Numbered from the stretch's first letter, positions 23,297 to 31,726 are shown. The stretch is DNA of 54,726 nt from Lachnospiraceae bacterium (GCA_017513005.1 JAFWDM010000028.1:1-54726); one strand, 5' to 3'. The notes: a model not told the origin generated them from the letters alone. A program made the numbers and translations.

Positions 23297-23408
23297 TGCA
23301 AAACTAGGCAACAACAGGATTTCGTATGTAAACGTTGTAGATTCAATGGATCATGCGGCAGGGTTATTTCATAAAGTAAAATGAATAATGTCGATTCTCA
23401 GAGTTTAT

Positions 23409-23456
23409 CCAGAGTTATGAGTTTTATTCAAAATCACTCATGACTCTGGCTTTTTT
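23409..23456 (+). terminator. strong terminator-like hairpin in the leader of the next gene
   Basis: CCAGAGTTATGAGT and ACTCATGACTCTGG form a 14-base stem with one mismatch, followed by C and T6. It lies 46 bases upstream of the ORF at 23502 and no gene precedes it on this strand, so it may act as an attenuator or shield that ORF from outside transcription. Confidence 0.7.
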
Positions 23457-23501
23457 CTGCCATGTATAGTCATACGCCACCTATGCAGAAAGGAGAGGTT
23501 T

Positions 23502-24077
23502 ATGGCGAAAACTGAGAAAACATATCCTGAATGGGTGCAAAAGTATCGGACAAAAGGAATGATGGTTAGAAAAAATGGAAATTCCTACTATCTTTACAAA
23601 CGGACATCTAAAAGAGTTCCCGGTAAGAAATATCCACAACCGATTGATAGGTATGTTGGCGTTATTACACCGGAGGGGATTATTGAAAGCAAAAATAGAA
23701 AGGTGGGATCAAACAGTGTTGAGGTCTGGGAGTATGGATTTTCCAAAGCCATACTCGATCTGTGTCCGGATGGATGGAAAACGCCGCTGGGGGACGAATG
23801 GGAAGATGTACTCAAGGTAATTATCTGCAGCTGGTCTGATGCCAGTTATTTTCACAGAGAAAAACTTAAAGACAGGGATGGATTCCGGTGCCGGTTCAAT
23901 GTACAGGCAGCTTCGCTCAGCAGGTGTATACGGAAAGAACATAAGGTGGACATCAAGGAGCTTGCGCCTTTAAAAACGATCTATCTGGTAAAGATTGGAA
24001 AAGAAAATGTGATCTCCAGGATCGAACCGGAGCAGGAAGCGCTCCTTGGCCGTCTCGGTCTGAAACTGGAGGTGTGA
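23502..24077 (+). CDS. hypothetical protein with transposase-N-terminus-like features
   Basis: A 191-residue basic protein behind a strong AAGGAG site. The part YYLYKRTSKRVPGKKYPQPI, then DRYVGVITPEGII, recalls the N-terminal strand-rich region of IS1634/IS4-type transposases, and the C-terminal half is helical with a Cys/His-poor core. No DDE catalytic residues can be recognised and the length is less than half that of such transposases. It may be a stand-alone accessory protein or a transposase fragment. Its place at the end of the toxin-antitoxin array is consistent with a mobile origin. Confidence 0.5.
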   Translation: MAKTEKTYPEWVQKYRTKGMMVRKNGNSYYLYKRTSKRVPGKKYPQPIDRYVGVITPEGIIESKNRKVGSNSVEVWEYGFSKAILDLCPDGWKTPLGDEWEDVLKVIICSWSDASYFHREKLKDRDGFRCRFNVQAASLSRCIRKEHKVDIKELAPLKTIYLVKIGKENVISRIEPEQEALLGRLGLKLEV

Positions 24078-24141
24078 GAGGATCGGATCTTTTGTAAGGT
24101 CGCGCTGAGGTCACATGAAGGAAGTCGAGGATTCCCGCAGT

Positions 24142-24188
24142 CCGCAGGCAAAACCCGGGCCAACCGGGGTGCCGGGTTTTGCCTGCGG
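24142..24188. other. 17-base perfect inverted repeat between converging genes
   Basis: CCGCAGGCAAAACCCGG (24142-24158) and its exact complement (24172-24188). There is no T-run on either side, so it is a strong structure but not a canonical terminator. Confidence 0.65.
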
Positions 24189-24206
24189 AAAAACCTTTGT
24201 ATTCGC

Positions 24207-24998
24207 TCACGCCACCAGAAATTTGTATTTTTTTACGCTGTACAGGGGGATGAACGGGAGAAGGATCGGCACGGTGCGGACGTATTTCTGATAGTCGGGG
24301 TCGTCTCCGTAATTCGCATCCTGGCGGATCTCGAGTCTCCGCGCGCCGCTGAACATGACCCAGACGATCAGTAAAAAGCCCAGCAGGGCAGAGATCCACT
24401 GCAGGGGTCCCCTGAGGGCGGTCATTCCGGTGAGCAGCATTCCCAGCCAGAGCAGGAGCTCGCCCAGGTAGTTCGGGCAGCGGACGATGCGATACAGCCC
24501 CGTATCTACAAAGCGGCGGCTGTTTTTTTTCTTTGCCAGAGTTTTCTGGTGGTCCGCGACGGTTTCGAGGAGGATTCCCAGAGCCATAAAGAGGATGCCG
24601 ATCCAGAGCATGGGATCCGCAGGTGTTCCGTTGTAGAGACGGAAGTAGAGCGGGCTTGTCATCAGGGTATAGAGGAGCGCACAGGAAAGCCACAGGGCCA
24701 GTTTGGCGCCCAGGGGCATTTTTTTACTCCTTTCTATCTCCGGGTTGAGCACATGCCGGTAGGCTGTGCTCCTGCTCTCGCGGAAAAGAAGATAGCCGGA
24801 CAGCCGCAGGCCGTAGAGGACGAGCAGGAGACAGGCGAGCAGGGCAGGGAGCGTGAGGATCCGGTGAAAGCCTGCCGCCAGGACGACCGCGATGGCTGCG
24901 ATCGACAGGCCGTAGCCTACGGAGAAAAACCAGATGTACATATGAAAACCGATAGACGACGCCAGAAGGGCGGCCAGAAAAACAAACAGGATGCTCAT
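24207..24998 (-). CDS. DUF1295/steroid 5-alpha-reductase-like membrane protein
   Basis: A 263-residue membrane protein with about seven hydrophobic segments. The C-terminal half has the DUF1295/ICMT-like signature: ETVADHQKTLAKKK, FVDTGLYRIVRCPNYLGELLLW (the RxPNYxGE box) and the YQKYVRTVPILLPFIP end. The fold binds NADPH or a methyl donor in characterised relatives; the substrate here is unknown. The ATG at 24998 is preceded by AGAAGGAA at long spacing. It stands alone, upstream-adjacent to the secreted HAD phosphatase on the same strand. Confidence 0.8.
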   Translation of the reverse strand: MSILFVFLAALLASSIGFHMYIWFFSVGYGLSIAAIAVVLAAGFHRILTLPALLACLLLVLYGLRLSGYLLFRESRSTAYRHVLNPEIERSKKMPLGAKLALWLSCALLYTLMTSPLYFRLYNGTPADPMLWIGILFMALGILLETVADHQKTLAKKKNSRRFVDTGLYRIVRCPNYLGELLLWLGMLLTGMTALRGPLQWISALLGFLLIVWVMFSGARRLEIRQDANYGDDPDYQKYVRTVPILLPFIPLYSVKKYKFLVA

Positions 24999-25164
24999 GA
25001 CAGATTTATTCCTTCTTTCTCGTGTGGTGAGGATTGCTTCGTGGTTTGTATTTTTTCTTGTAAGAGGGAAGAGACGAAAGGCGCGGGCTGCACAGGCAGC
25101 AGATCGTTTCGGAGCTGTTGGGCAAGGTCAGGCTGCGGGTTCTGTCCGGATCTGTGGTATACGG

Positions 25165-26367
25165 TCAGGCGGCGGGCTTCAGGGCTTCTTCCTCAGGATC
25201 CTCAGGAGCCTGTGTCGGTTCCTTCGCCGGTTCAGGTGCAGAGAACGACGTCTTCTGCACATTTTCTCCGTAGATGGTGGTGAATTCATTTTTCATTGAG
25301 ACGGTCTCAAAACCCAGTTCCGCGCATTCCTGCGCAAATTCGGCGGCCTTTTCCGTATTTCCATAGTCACGCTCCGTGTCGTCGCAAAGGAGCATGTAGG
25401 CCTTGCCTCCGTGCTGCACGATGTACTGTGCCATCGCAAAATCGCCTGAGCTGTTTCCGAAGGCCAGGATCGGCGTGACACCGATTTCCTGGACGATACT
25501 GGCGACCTTGTTCATCTTCTGGTTCTTGAAGGACATGTTTCCTTCGATCAGGACTTCATCATCCGCCGTGTAGGTGTAGCTGCGGCCGGCCTTGTCACCC
25601 TGGCCGGTGGCGGTCAGGGAAAAGGTCGTGCCGATCACCTGCTGGGGAGGGATCCAGTCGTCCAGCGTCCCCTCTGTGAGCTCACGAAGGAAGGTGCGCT
25701 CCCCGCCGCTGCAGATATAGATCTGGAAATCGTGTGCCGCGAGGTACTGGACCAGGGCTGTCATCGGCTTGTAAAAGCCGTCTCCGTAGCACATTCCGTC
25801 GAAACCTGCTGCCGGCTCCGCCATGAAGGCACGCACGTACTGGCGGTACTCGTCGATCGTCAGTCCCTTGAAAGCTTCTGCGATGATCTGGCCGCCGGAT
25901 TTGTCGTAGTCCGGCTCCGGTTCTCCGCTGAGCAGGGCTTTCTCCAGGGCCTCCACGTATTCTTTGTCCTCGGGATCCGGCTCCTCATAGGTGTCGTCAT
26001 GCAGGATCCTGTACATCATCATGCATGTGTCGACATAGGTGGGAAAGAGCTCGCCGAAGAGGGTTCCGTCCACATCGAAAACGGCGATGCGCGCCTTGGG
26101 CTCCTTATAATCGGGAGAATTTTCATCGGTCACGGATACGACATACTCTATGATCGATGCCATGGCGGCGGAGTCATCCTCCCAGTAGGGGATGGCGGTT
26201 TCCACAGAGGGTGTCTCTGCTGTGGATGCCTCTGCCGCCGTTTCTGTCTTTTCCGCGGGGGATGCGTCTGCGGCGGGGGCGCCCGCACCGACCGTACTCA
26301 TCCAGGCCAGGCAGGCCGCAAGTCCCAGGGCCGCTGTTTTGATCCACTTGCCACCTGTTTTTCTCAT
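25165..26367 (-). CDS. exported HAD-superfamily phosphatase
   Basis: A 400-residue protein with a signal peptide (residues 1-35, KTAALGLAACLAWMSTVGAG) and an Ala/Thr/Glu linker. The HAD domain contains motif I D98-V-D-G-T, motif II YICSGGE, a lysine in SFKNQKMNK and motif IV FGNSSGDFAM, the phosphoserine-phosphatase-like subtype. The acidic/Pro C-terminus ends EEEALKPAA. It probably dephosphorylates a substrate outside the membrane; which one is unknown. The start at 26367 has AAGGAGG 9 bases upstream; the open frame extends 91 codons further without protein-like features. Confidence 0.85.
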   Translation of the reverse strand: MRKTGGKWIKTAALGLAACLAWMSTVGAGAPAADASPAEKTETAAEASTAETPSVETAIPYWEDDSAAMASIIEYVVSVTDENSPDYKEPKARIAVFDVDGTLFGELFPTYVDTCMMMYRILHDDTYEEPDPEDKEYVEALEKALLSGEPEPDYDKSGGQIIAEAFKGLTIDEYRQYVRAFMAEPAAGFDGMCYGDGFYKPMTALVQYLAAHDFQIYICSGGERTFLRELTEGTLDDWIPPQQVIGTTFSLTATGQGDKAGRSYTYTADDEVLIEGNMSFKNQKMNKVASIVQEIGVTPILAFGNSSGDFAMAQYIVQHGGKAYMLLCDDTERDYGNTEKAAEFAQECAELGFETVSMKNEFTTIYGENVQKTSFSAPEPAKEPTQAPEDPEEEALKPAA

Positions 26368-26655
26368 AGGAAGCCTCCTTGTCTTGTCTTTTTTCTGTAC
26401 CCGCACGCTGTTTTTTTGCTGCTGTACAATGATTTTTCTTCTCTTTAGAAAAAAGGGGAGATCGGAAGTGGTCAGCTGCCGCATGTCCCGAACGGTTTCT
26501 CCTGTATTGTCGGATATAAAATCCCGAATGCATCCCAATAATACCATATTTCCCGGGACTTTTGCAGGCGTGTTTCGCAGTGAGGCGGATTGGAAGGGGT
26601 GCCTGCTGTGCCCGGATGAAAGGCCGGCCGGCTGTGCCAAAATGTCCCTGGACGG

Positions 26656-26709
26656 GAAGGCTGGTCTGCTGTATCCGGAAGAGAAGGTCGGTCTGCTGTG
26701 TCTGAAAGG
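26656..26709 (+). repeat. two 27-base tandem repeats
   Basis: Units at 26656 and 26683, each beginning GAAGG and containing GGTCTGCTGT, with a partial third unit at 26710. They lie in the 513-base gap between the divergent HAD and SEC-C genes, which holds no recognisable gene. Confidence 0.6.
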
Positions 26710-26803
26710 GAAGGTGGATAAGAGGTAGGGAATGTGATAAAATCTGTTTGCCGCTCTGAAGCAAGGTCGGGGGCCGCCGCAAGGCGGGGTGGCAGGAAGC
26801 AGG

Positions 26804-26820
26804 CGACTTCAGTCGTGGGA
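26804..26820 (+). repeat. IS200/IS605-end-like hairpin, copy 1
   Basis: CGACTTCAGTCGTGGG has an inner CGACT/AGTCG stem. The same sequence, with fuller CCC/GGG ends, is at 47201-47220. Such CCC-GACT-AGTC-GGG stems mark IS200/IS605 ends. No transposase is nearby. Confidence 0.4.
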
Positions 26821-26880
26821 GGCTTCAAAACCCAAACAGGTTGAGGCGGCATGAAAAAAAACAATCTTTACGGAGGCAAT

Positions 26881-28074
26881 ATGCAGAAAATATACCCGAA
26901 TGATCCGTGTCCCTGTGGGAGCGGTCTGAAATTTAAAAAATGTAAATGTGAAAAGTATCATCCCCGGAAGACGGTGGAACTCGATGCGGCTGCCGAAGGG
27001 CTGAAAACACTGGGACTGGAGAAGGCGGAAGAGAACGCCTTTGTCCAGGTTGCGGAGTGTGTGAAAGAACTCTATCAAAAGGAAAATGATCTGTACGGGT
27101 CGTCCCTGAGACAGGTCACGCCCATGATCATAAAAGAAGACCGCCCGGTCGCGGTCAGCAGACAGGAGGAATCGGGCAGCAGGGTGATCATCAGCTCGGG
27201 GCTGATCGACAGGTATCTCTCCCTGGTGGAGGAGAGATTTCCGGATTCGATCACAGAGAAGTTTTTCAAACAGTACAGCGGGGCAGAGGTCCGCAGGCGC
27301 ATTTTTGAAACAATCCTGGAAGAGACTGTGCTGCATGAGTACTACCACTGGTTCCGGGGGCATGGGGCCTGGGGGGCTGACCACAATCCGCCGCCTGCTG
27401 CCGGGAAGGCATCTGCCGAAGAACAGTTTCTGTTCAATTTCAGGCAGCAGGGTCTCCAGTATGACGCCGACCGGTACGCGGTCAATATGCTTGTGAAGAT
27501 GCTGTCGGAGAAGGATCTGACGGGGGAAAAGGCTCTCCCGGAGAAAGAGATGCCTGCAGAAGGTCAGGTTCTTACTGAGGGAAGGAAGGAACAGAAGCTT
27601 ACGGAAGAGGATGTCCTGTGCGCCCTCCTGGCCTTCTCGACGATCACCGCCAGGGCGGATCATGATCAGACCTCAGGGAAGGGCTATGACTTCACGAACT
27701 ATGCGGGGCGGCTGATCCAGGCGAATCCGCTCCCTGCCCTGCGATTCTACTATCTTCAGAAATGTTTCCTGAAGGGACTTGAGAAGGCAGAGATCTTCAC
27801 GGGTTTTGCCCAGGTACAAAAAGAAGCGGTCTCTGCTGCCTACGAGATCGAGAAAGCAGTCGCTGCTGCCGATGGCAGAGAATTTGTGTTTATGGATACC
27901 GCACACACGGAGAGAGCGCTTGAATGGCAGTCGGAAGTCGTCTCAAATCTGCGGAAACGGACAAAAGAGATGGCCGGCTACAGTGAGGTCAACTATCTGG
28001 GAGAACCGGAGGCCTGGGAGAGCGACTGCCCGAAGGAAGATATATGGTTCCTCGAGGACGGAACTCCGGGTTGA
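26881..28074 (+). CDS. SEC-C zinc-motif protein with HExxH zincin-like core
   Basis: A 397-residue protein. It begins with a SEC-C motif (PNDPCPCGSGLKFKKCKCEKYH), a zinc-binding module best known from the C-terminus of SecA. The middle holds LHEYYHW, an HExxH zinc-protease signature at residues 152-156, and about 40 residues later YDADRYAVNML, which supplies the acidic third ligand seen in several minigluzincin-like and Lit-type (U49) peptidases. A predicted soluble metallopeptidase is inferred; the substrate is unknown. The ATG at 26881 is chosen for CGGAGG 5 bases upstream; 26851 is an alternative. A Lys/Glu-rich insertion (around residues 210-240) breaks the fold. Confidence 0.65.
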   Translation: MQKIYPNDPCPCGSGLKFKKCKCEKYHPRKTVELDAAAEGLKTLGLEKAEENAFVQVAECVKELYQKENDLYGSSLRQVTPMIIKEDRPVAVSRQEESGSRVIISSGLIDRYLSLVEERFPDSITEKFFKQYSGAEVRRRIFETILEETVLHEYYHWFRGHGAWGADHNPPPAAGKASAEEQFLFNFRQQGLQYDADRYAVNMLVKMLSEKDLTGEKALPEKEMPAEGQVLTEGRKEQKLTEEDVLCALLAFSTITARADHDQTSGKGYDFTNYAGRLIQANPLPALRFYYLQKCFLKGLEKAEIFTGFAQVQKEAVSAAYEIEKAVAAADGREFVFMDTAHTERALEWQSEVVSNLRKRTKEMAGYSEVNYLGEPEAWESDCPKEDIWFLEDGTPG

Positions 28075-28157
28075 GCCCCGGCTTAGAGGAGGGCTTGCTG
28101 CGTCCTGCGATACCAGTACGGAGTCATTTATGAGTTCAGTTCTTGCATTCGAGATTT

Positions 28158-28254
28158 TCTTTGCGAGGAGAAAGCGTTTGCGAGAAAAAATTTGCACGGA
28201 AAAACATTTGCCGGGATAGAACATTTGTAAAGAAAAAAGTGTTTGTGTCCGGGA
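28158..28254 (+). repeat. six degenerate 14-18-base units starting TTTG
   Basis: Units of the form TTTGC-G-rich-A-rich recur (GTTTGCGAGAAAAAA, TTTGCACGGAAAAACA, TTTGCCGGGATAGAACA, TTTGTAAAGAAAAAAGTG). They are in the 506-base gap between the SEC-C gene and the small membrane protein gene. Apart from these and the hairpin at 28269, nothing is recognised there. Confidence 0.4.
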
Positions 28255-28268
28255 ATGACAGAAGTAAA

Positions 28269-28312
28269 GGGGCTGCTGCATTAGCCGGGAAATACGGTAA
28301 TGCAGCAGCCCC
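28269..28312. other. 15-base perfect hairpin
   Basis: GGGGCTGCTGCATTA (28269-28283) and its complement (28298-28312), loop of 14. There is no T-run. It may end the SEC-C transcript some 200 bases after its stop codon. Confidence 0.6.
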
Positions 28313-28580
28313 TGAGACTGTAGACGCATGTGGATCTATCGTAGTAATGCAGTATACTGGCAATAACATCTTATCGTACTTTCCAGTCTGCCAGCATGCG
28401 TGTTGAAAGAAATAAGAGTGGAAAATGTTCTCCCGGCAGTGAAAACCGATGCCGCGGAGAAACTTCAATATCTTTTTATGGATTGTTCATAAACCCATAT
28501 TGTGGCGGAAAACGGAAAGTGCTATTGTATTTCCAGCAAAAAGCAGGTGGCAAAAAAGAAAGAATACAAGGAAGATTACT

Positions 28581-28793
28581 ATGATTACGCTGATGTCCAT
28601 TATTGTACTGGTTCTGTTTCTGAAGATCATCGGTTTTATTTTCGGCGCAGGTCTCAGGATCCTCGGCTGGCTTCTGAGCGGAATCGGGTTTCTGGTCTCG
28701 ATCGCGCTGGCTGTGACGGTCGTCGGGTTCGTTTTTAACCTGCTGCCTGTCCTGCTGGTGATCGGTGTGGTGATGATCGCGCTGAAGCCCTAA
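28581..28793 (+). CDS. small two-helix membrane protein
   Basis: A 70-residue, almost entirely hydrophobic protein: MITLMSIIVLVLFLKIIGFI, a glycine-rich turn (GAGLRILGWLLSGIG), then a second long helix ending VVMIALKP. The ATG at 28581 has AAGGAAG 7 bases upstream; the frame is open for 44 more codons but that part is hydrophilic and lacks a site. Small proteins of this form are frequent in Lachnospiraceae, with unknown role. It may be co-transcribed with the aldo/keto reductase 31 bases downstream. Confidence 0.65.
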   Translation: MITLMSIIVLVLFLKIIGFIFGAGLRILGWLLSGIGFLVSIALAVTVVGFVFNLLPVLLVIGVVMIALKP

Positions 28794-28824
28794 ATGTTTG
28801 TAAACGGGAGGTCTGAACACAGAT

Positions 28825-29841
28825 ATGAAAATGAGGGAAATTACGCTCGGGAAAACCGGAATCAGGGTGCCGCAGAATGCGTTCGGCGCCCTGCCGATCC
28901 AGCGCGACGACCTGGTGACGGCCGCGGCGATCGTCCGCAGGGCCTATGAAGGCGGGATGCGCTTTTTCGATACGGCGAGGGCCTATACAGACAGCGAGGT
29001 CAAGCTGGCGGCGGGACTCAGGGGTGTCCGGGACCAGGTCTATATCGCCTCCAAGACGCAGGCGAAGACGCCGGAGCAGTTCTGGAAGGACCTGGAGACG
29101 ACGCTGTCCAACCTGGAGACGGATCATGTGGATCTGTATCAGTTTCATTTTGTCAAGCAGTGCTGGAGGCCGAGGGACGGGACCGGTATGTATGAGTGCA
29201 TGCTAAAGGCAAAGGAGCAGGGAAAGATCCGTCATATCGGCGTGACGACCCATTCCGCGGAAATCGGGATGGAACTGATCGAAAGCGGGCTGTATGAGAC
29301 GCTGCAGTTTCCTTTCAGTTATCTCGCTGCGCAGAGGGATATCGCGCTCGTCCGCGCCTGTCGGGAACACGACATGGGATTCATCGCCATGAAGGGACTT
29401 TCGGGCGGTCTCATCACAAACTCGAGGGCGGCCATGGCCTACATGCTGCAGTACGACAATGTGCTGCCGATCTGGGGCGTTCAGAGGATGAGCGAGCTGG
29501 AGGAGTGGCTCTCCTATATGGACAACCCTCCGGCCATGGATCCGGAGATGGAGTCCTTTTTGCAAAAAGAAAGAGAGGAGCTCTCCGGCTCCTTCTGCAG
29601 GGGGTGCGGCTACTGCATGCCCTGCCCGCAGGAGATCAAGATCGACACATGTGCCCGCATGAGTCTCTTTTTGCGCAGGATGCCCGCCGCAATTTATCTG
29701 ACCCCGGAATGGCAGGCCGAGATGGCAAAGATCGACACCTGCATTGAGTGCGGCAGCTGCAAGAGCAAATGTCCCTATTCCCTGGATACGCCTGTCCTGC
29801 TGAAGAGAAACTACGAGGATTACAAGACCTTTATCAGCTGA
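28825..29841 (+). CDS. aldo/keto reductase with two C-terminal [4Fe-4S] motifs
   Basis: A 338-residue protein. Residues 1-260 form an AKR TIM barrel with catalytic-tetrad positions visible: FFDTARAY (Asp, Tyr), IASKT (Lys), LYQFHFV (His), plus the WGVQRMSELEE cofactor-binding region. The C-terminus carries CRGCGYCMPCPQEI and CIECGSCKSKCPY, two ferredoxin-like cluster motifs. This Fe-S AKR subclass is common in anaerobes and probably couples NAD(P)H-dependent carbonyl reduction to ferredoxin-type electrons; the substrate is unknown. GGGAGG lies 12 bases upstream. Confidence 0.85.
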   Translation: MKMREITLGKTGIRVPQNAFGALPIQRDDLVTAAAIVRRAYEGGMRFFDTARAYTDSEVKLAAGLRGVRDQVYIASKTQAKTPEQFWKDLETTLSNLETDHVDLYQFHFVKQCWRPRDGTGMYECMLKAKEQGKIRHIGVTTHSAEIGMELIESGLYETLQFPFSYLAAQRDIALVRACREHDMGFIAMKGLSGGLITNSRAAMAYMLQYDNVLPIWGVQRMSELEEWLSYMDNPPAMDPEMESFLQKEREELSGSFCRGCGYCMPCPQEIKIDTCARMSLFLRRMPAAIYLTPEWQAEMAKIDTCIECGSCKSKCPYSLDTPVLLKRNYEDYKTFIS

Positions 29842-29978
29842 AAAGAGATCGCCAGCCTGTCCGCCGATGCGCAGGCCGGGCAATGTTCGGAGAAATCCGG
29901 AAAACCCGAAAAGACGCAGGAAAAAGCCGGAACAGGAAACAGCATGCAATCTAAAAAAGACAACAAGGAGGATGCAGT

Positions 29979-30656
29979 ATGAATTATAAGATCGTAGGAG
30001 AGCCGATGCCGGCTGTGATCTGTGAACTGGAGAACGGAGAGGCCATGATCTGCGAGTCCGGTGCCATGAGCTGGATGAGCCCGAACATGCAGATGGAAAC
30101 GACAGGCGGCGGCGCGGGAAAGGTTTTCGGCCGCATGTTCTCCGGGGAGAATCTGTTCCAGAACCGCTACACGGCCAGGAACGGACAGGGGATGATCGCT
30201 TTTGCGTCCAGCTTTCCCGGCTCGATCAGGGCGTATGAGATCACGCCGTCCACACCGATCGTGGTGCAGAAGAGGGCTTTCCTTGCCTCGACAGCAGGGG
30301 TGGATCTGAGCGTTCATTTCCAGAAAAAAATCGGCGCGGGATTTTTCGGCGGGGAAGGTTTCATCATGCAGAAGATCTCCGGCAGCGGGACTGCTTTTAT
30401 AGAGATCGATGGCTCCGCAGTGGAATATACGCTGGAGGCGGGGCAGCAGATGCTCATCGATACGGGATATCTGGCGATGATGGACGCCACGGTGCAGCTG
30501 GATATCCAGCAGGTCAAGGGCGTAAAAAATATGCTTCTGGGCGGTGAGAGCCTTTTCAATACGCTGGTGACAGGTCCCGGGCGGATCGTGCTCCAGACAA
30601 TGCCGATCACCAGTTTTGCCTCGAGCATTGCCTCGCTCCTGCCGTCGAAGAGCTGA
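29979..30656 (+). CDS. AIM24/TIGR00266 family protein
   Basis: A 225-residue protein of the TIGR00266 (AIM24) family. Signature parts are AMICESGAMSWMSPNMQMET, the GGGAGKVFGRMFSGENLFQNRY turn-rich segment, FASSFPGSIRAYEI and the long beta-strand barrel repeats, with GGESLFNTLVTGPGRIVLQTMP near the end. The family is conserved from bacteria to mitochondria; its bacterial function is not established. AAGGAGG precedes the ATG. It lies 137 bases after the reductase gene. Confidence 0.85.
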   Translation: MNYKIVGEPMPAVICELENGEAMICESGAMSWMSPNMQMETTGGGAGKVFGRMFSGENLFQNRYTARNGQGMIAFASSFPGSIRAYEITPSTPIVVQKRAFLASTAGVDLSVHFQKKIGAGFFGGEGFIMQKISGSGTAFIEIDGSAVEYTLEAGQQMLIDTGYLAMMDATVQLDIQQVKGVKNMLLGGESLFNTLVTGPGRIVLQTMPITSFASSIASLLPSKS

Positions 30657-30670
30657 GGAGAAGAGGGCGA

Positions 30671-30766
30671 AGGATAAAAGGCACAAGATAGAAGGGCAAA
30701 GGACAGAAGGTTTAGGTCAGAAGGTTGCGGAGAAAAGCGCTGGATAAAAGGCGCAGGGTAGAAGGT
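30671..30766 (+). repeat. degenerate purine-rich repeats
   Basis: GGATAAAAGGCACAAGATAG at 30671 and GGATAAAAGGCGCAGGGTAG at about 30743, each followed by AAGG, with further AGAAGG units between. This 254-base gap holds no gene. Confidence 0.45.
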
Positions 30767-30910
30767 CCGGGAATCGACATGCAGGGAACCGGCCCGTTTG
30801 TGTGCAGACCGGTCCCGGCAGATTTTCGCCGGCCGGGCGGGAGTATAAGAGGGTCCGCCTGTATTCGGGCGGTCATTCAGGAGATGGCTGATTACTAAAG
30901 ATACGAAAAA

Positions 30911-31726
30911 ATGATTGGAATCGGAACACTTATCAATACAGCCGCAGTGGCGGGCGGAGGGATCGCCGGGCATTTTGCAGGGCGGTTTTTCACCCGTACG
31001 CAGCAGGATGCGATCAATATGGCATGCGGGATCAGCGTGCTTTTCATCGCGATCGCAGGCGCGATGGAAGGAATGCTGCAGATCACGATGACTGCGGCGC
31101 AGGAGGCCGGATCAGCCGCCGCTGCCGGAGCTGCAGCAGGTGTCGTATCCGGCGGAGCCGGCTCCGGTGCAGTTCCGCTTGCCGGCGCTGCCCTGACCAG
31201 CGGGCACTCTATGTTTATCGTGCTGTGCCTGGCGCTTGGAACGGCTCTGGGTGAGATCCTCCACATCGAGGAGGGGTTTGAGAGATTCGGAACATGGCTC
31301 AAAATCAGGACCGGAAACGCGAAGGATGCCGGGTTCGTGGACGCCTTCGTCACAGCCTCTCTGACGGTCTGTGTGGGGGCGATGGCGATCGTCGGCGCGA
31401 TCCAGGACGGTGTCACAGGGAACTATTCGACGCTGGCGGTGAAATCCGTGTTGGACTTTATCATTGTGGCAGTCATGACCTCCTCCATGGGCAGAGGCTG
31501 TGCTTTTTCCGCGATCCCGATCCTGCTGTTTGAGGGGAGCATCACGCTTCTGGCGCGCCTCATTGCGCCGTTTCTGACGGCGGCGGCGATCAGCAATCTG
31601 TCGCTGGTCGGCGCGATCCTTATTTTCTGCGTCGGCGTCAATCTCGTCTGGGGAAAAAAGGTGCGCGTCGCCAACATGCTGCCCGCCGTCCTGCTGGCGG
31701 TGCTGGCGGCTTATCTGCCGGGGTGA
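30911..31726 (+). CDS. DUF554 family membrane protein (YdfK-like)
   Basis: A 271-residue protein with about seven membrane segments. The start MIGIGTLINTAAVAGGGIAG and the TSSMGRGCAFSAIPILLFEGSITLLAR segment are typical of DUF554, a family of putative small-molecule membrane transporters. An Ala/Gly-rich insertion (residues 65-95) is longer than usual. There is no convincing Shine-Dalgarno before the ATG, so expression may be weak or coupled to an upstream element. Confidence 0.8.
   Translation: MIGIGTLINTAAVAGGGIAGHFAGRFFTRTQQDAINMACGISVLFIAIAGAMEGMLQITMTAAQEAGSAAAAGAAAGVVSGGAGSGAVPLAGAALTSGHSMFIVLCLALGTALGEILHIEEGFERFGTWLKIRTGNAKDAGFVDAFVTASLTVCVGAMAIVGAIQDGVTGNYSTLAVKSVLDFIIVAVMTSSMGRGCAFSAIPILLFEGSITLLARLIAPFLTAAAISNLSLVGAILIFCVGVNLVWGKKVRVANMLPAVLLAVLAAYLPG

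Noticed and set aside
26472-26864. 130-codon minus-strand frame upstream of the secreted HAD gene
   Set aside because: It consists of repeat-derived Pro/Ser/Thr sequence, has no ribosome binding site, and lies in a divergent promoter region.
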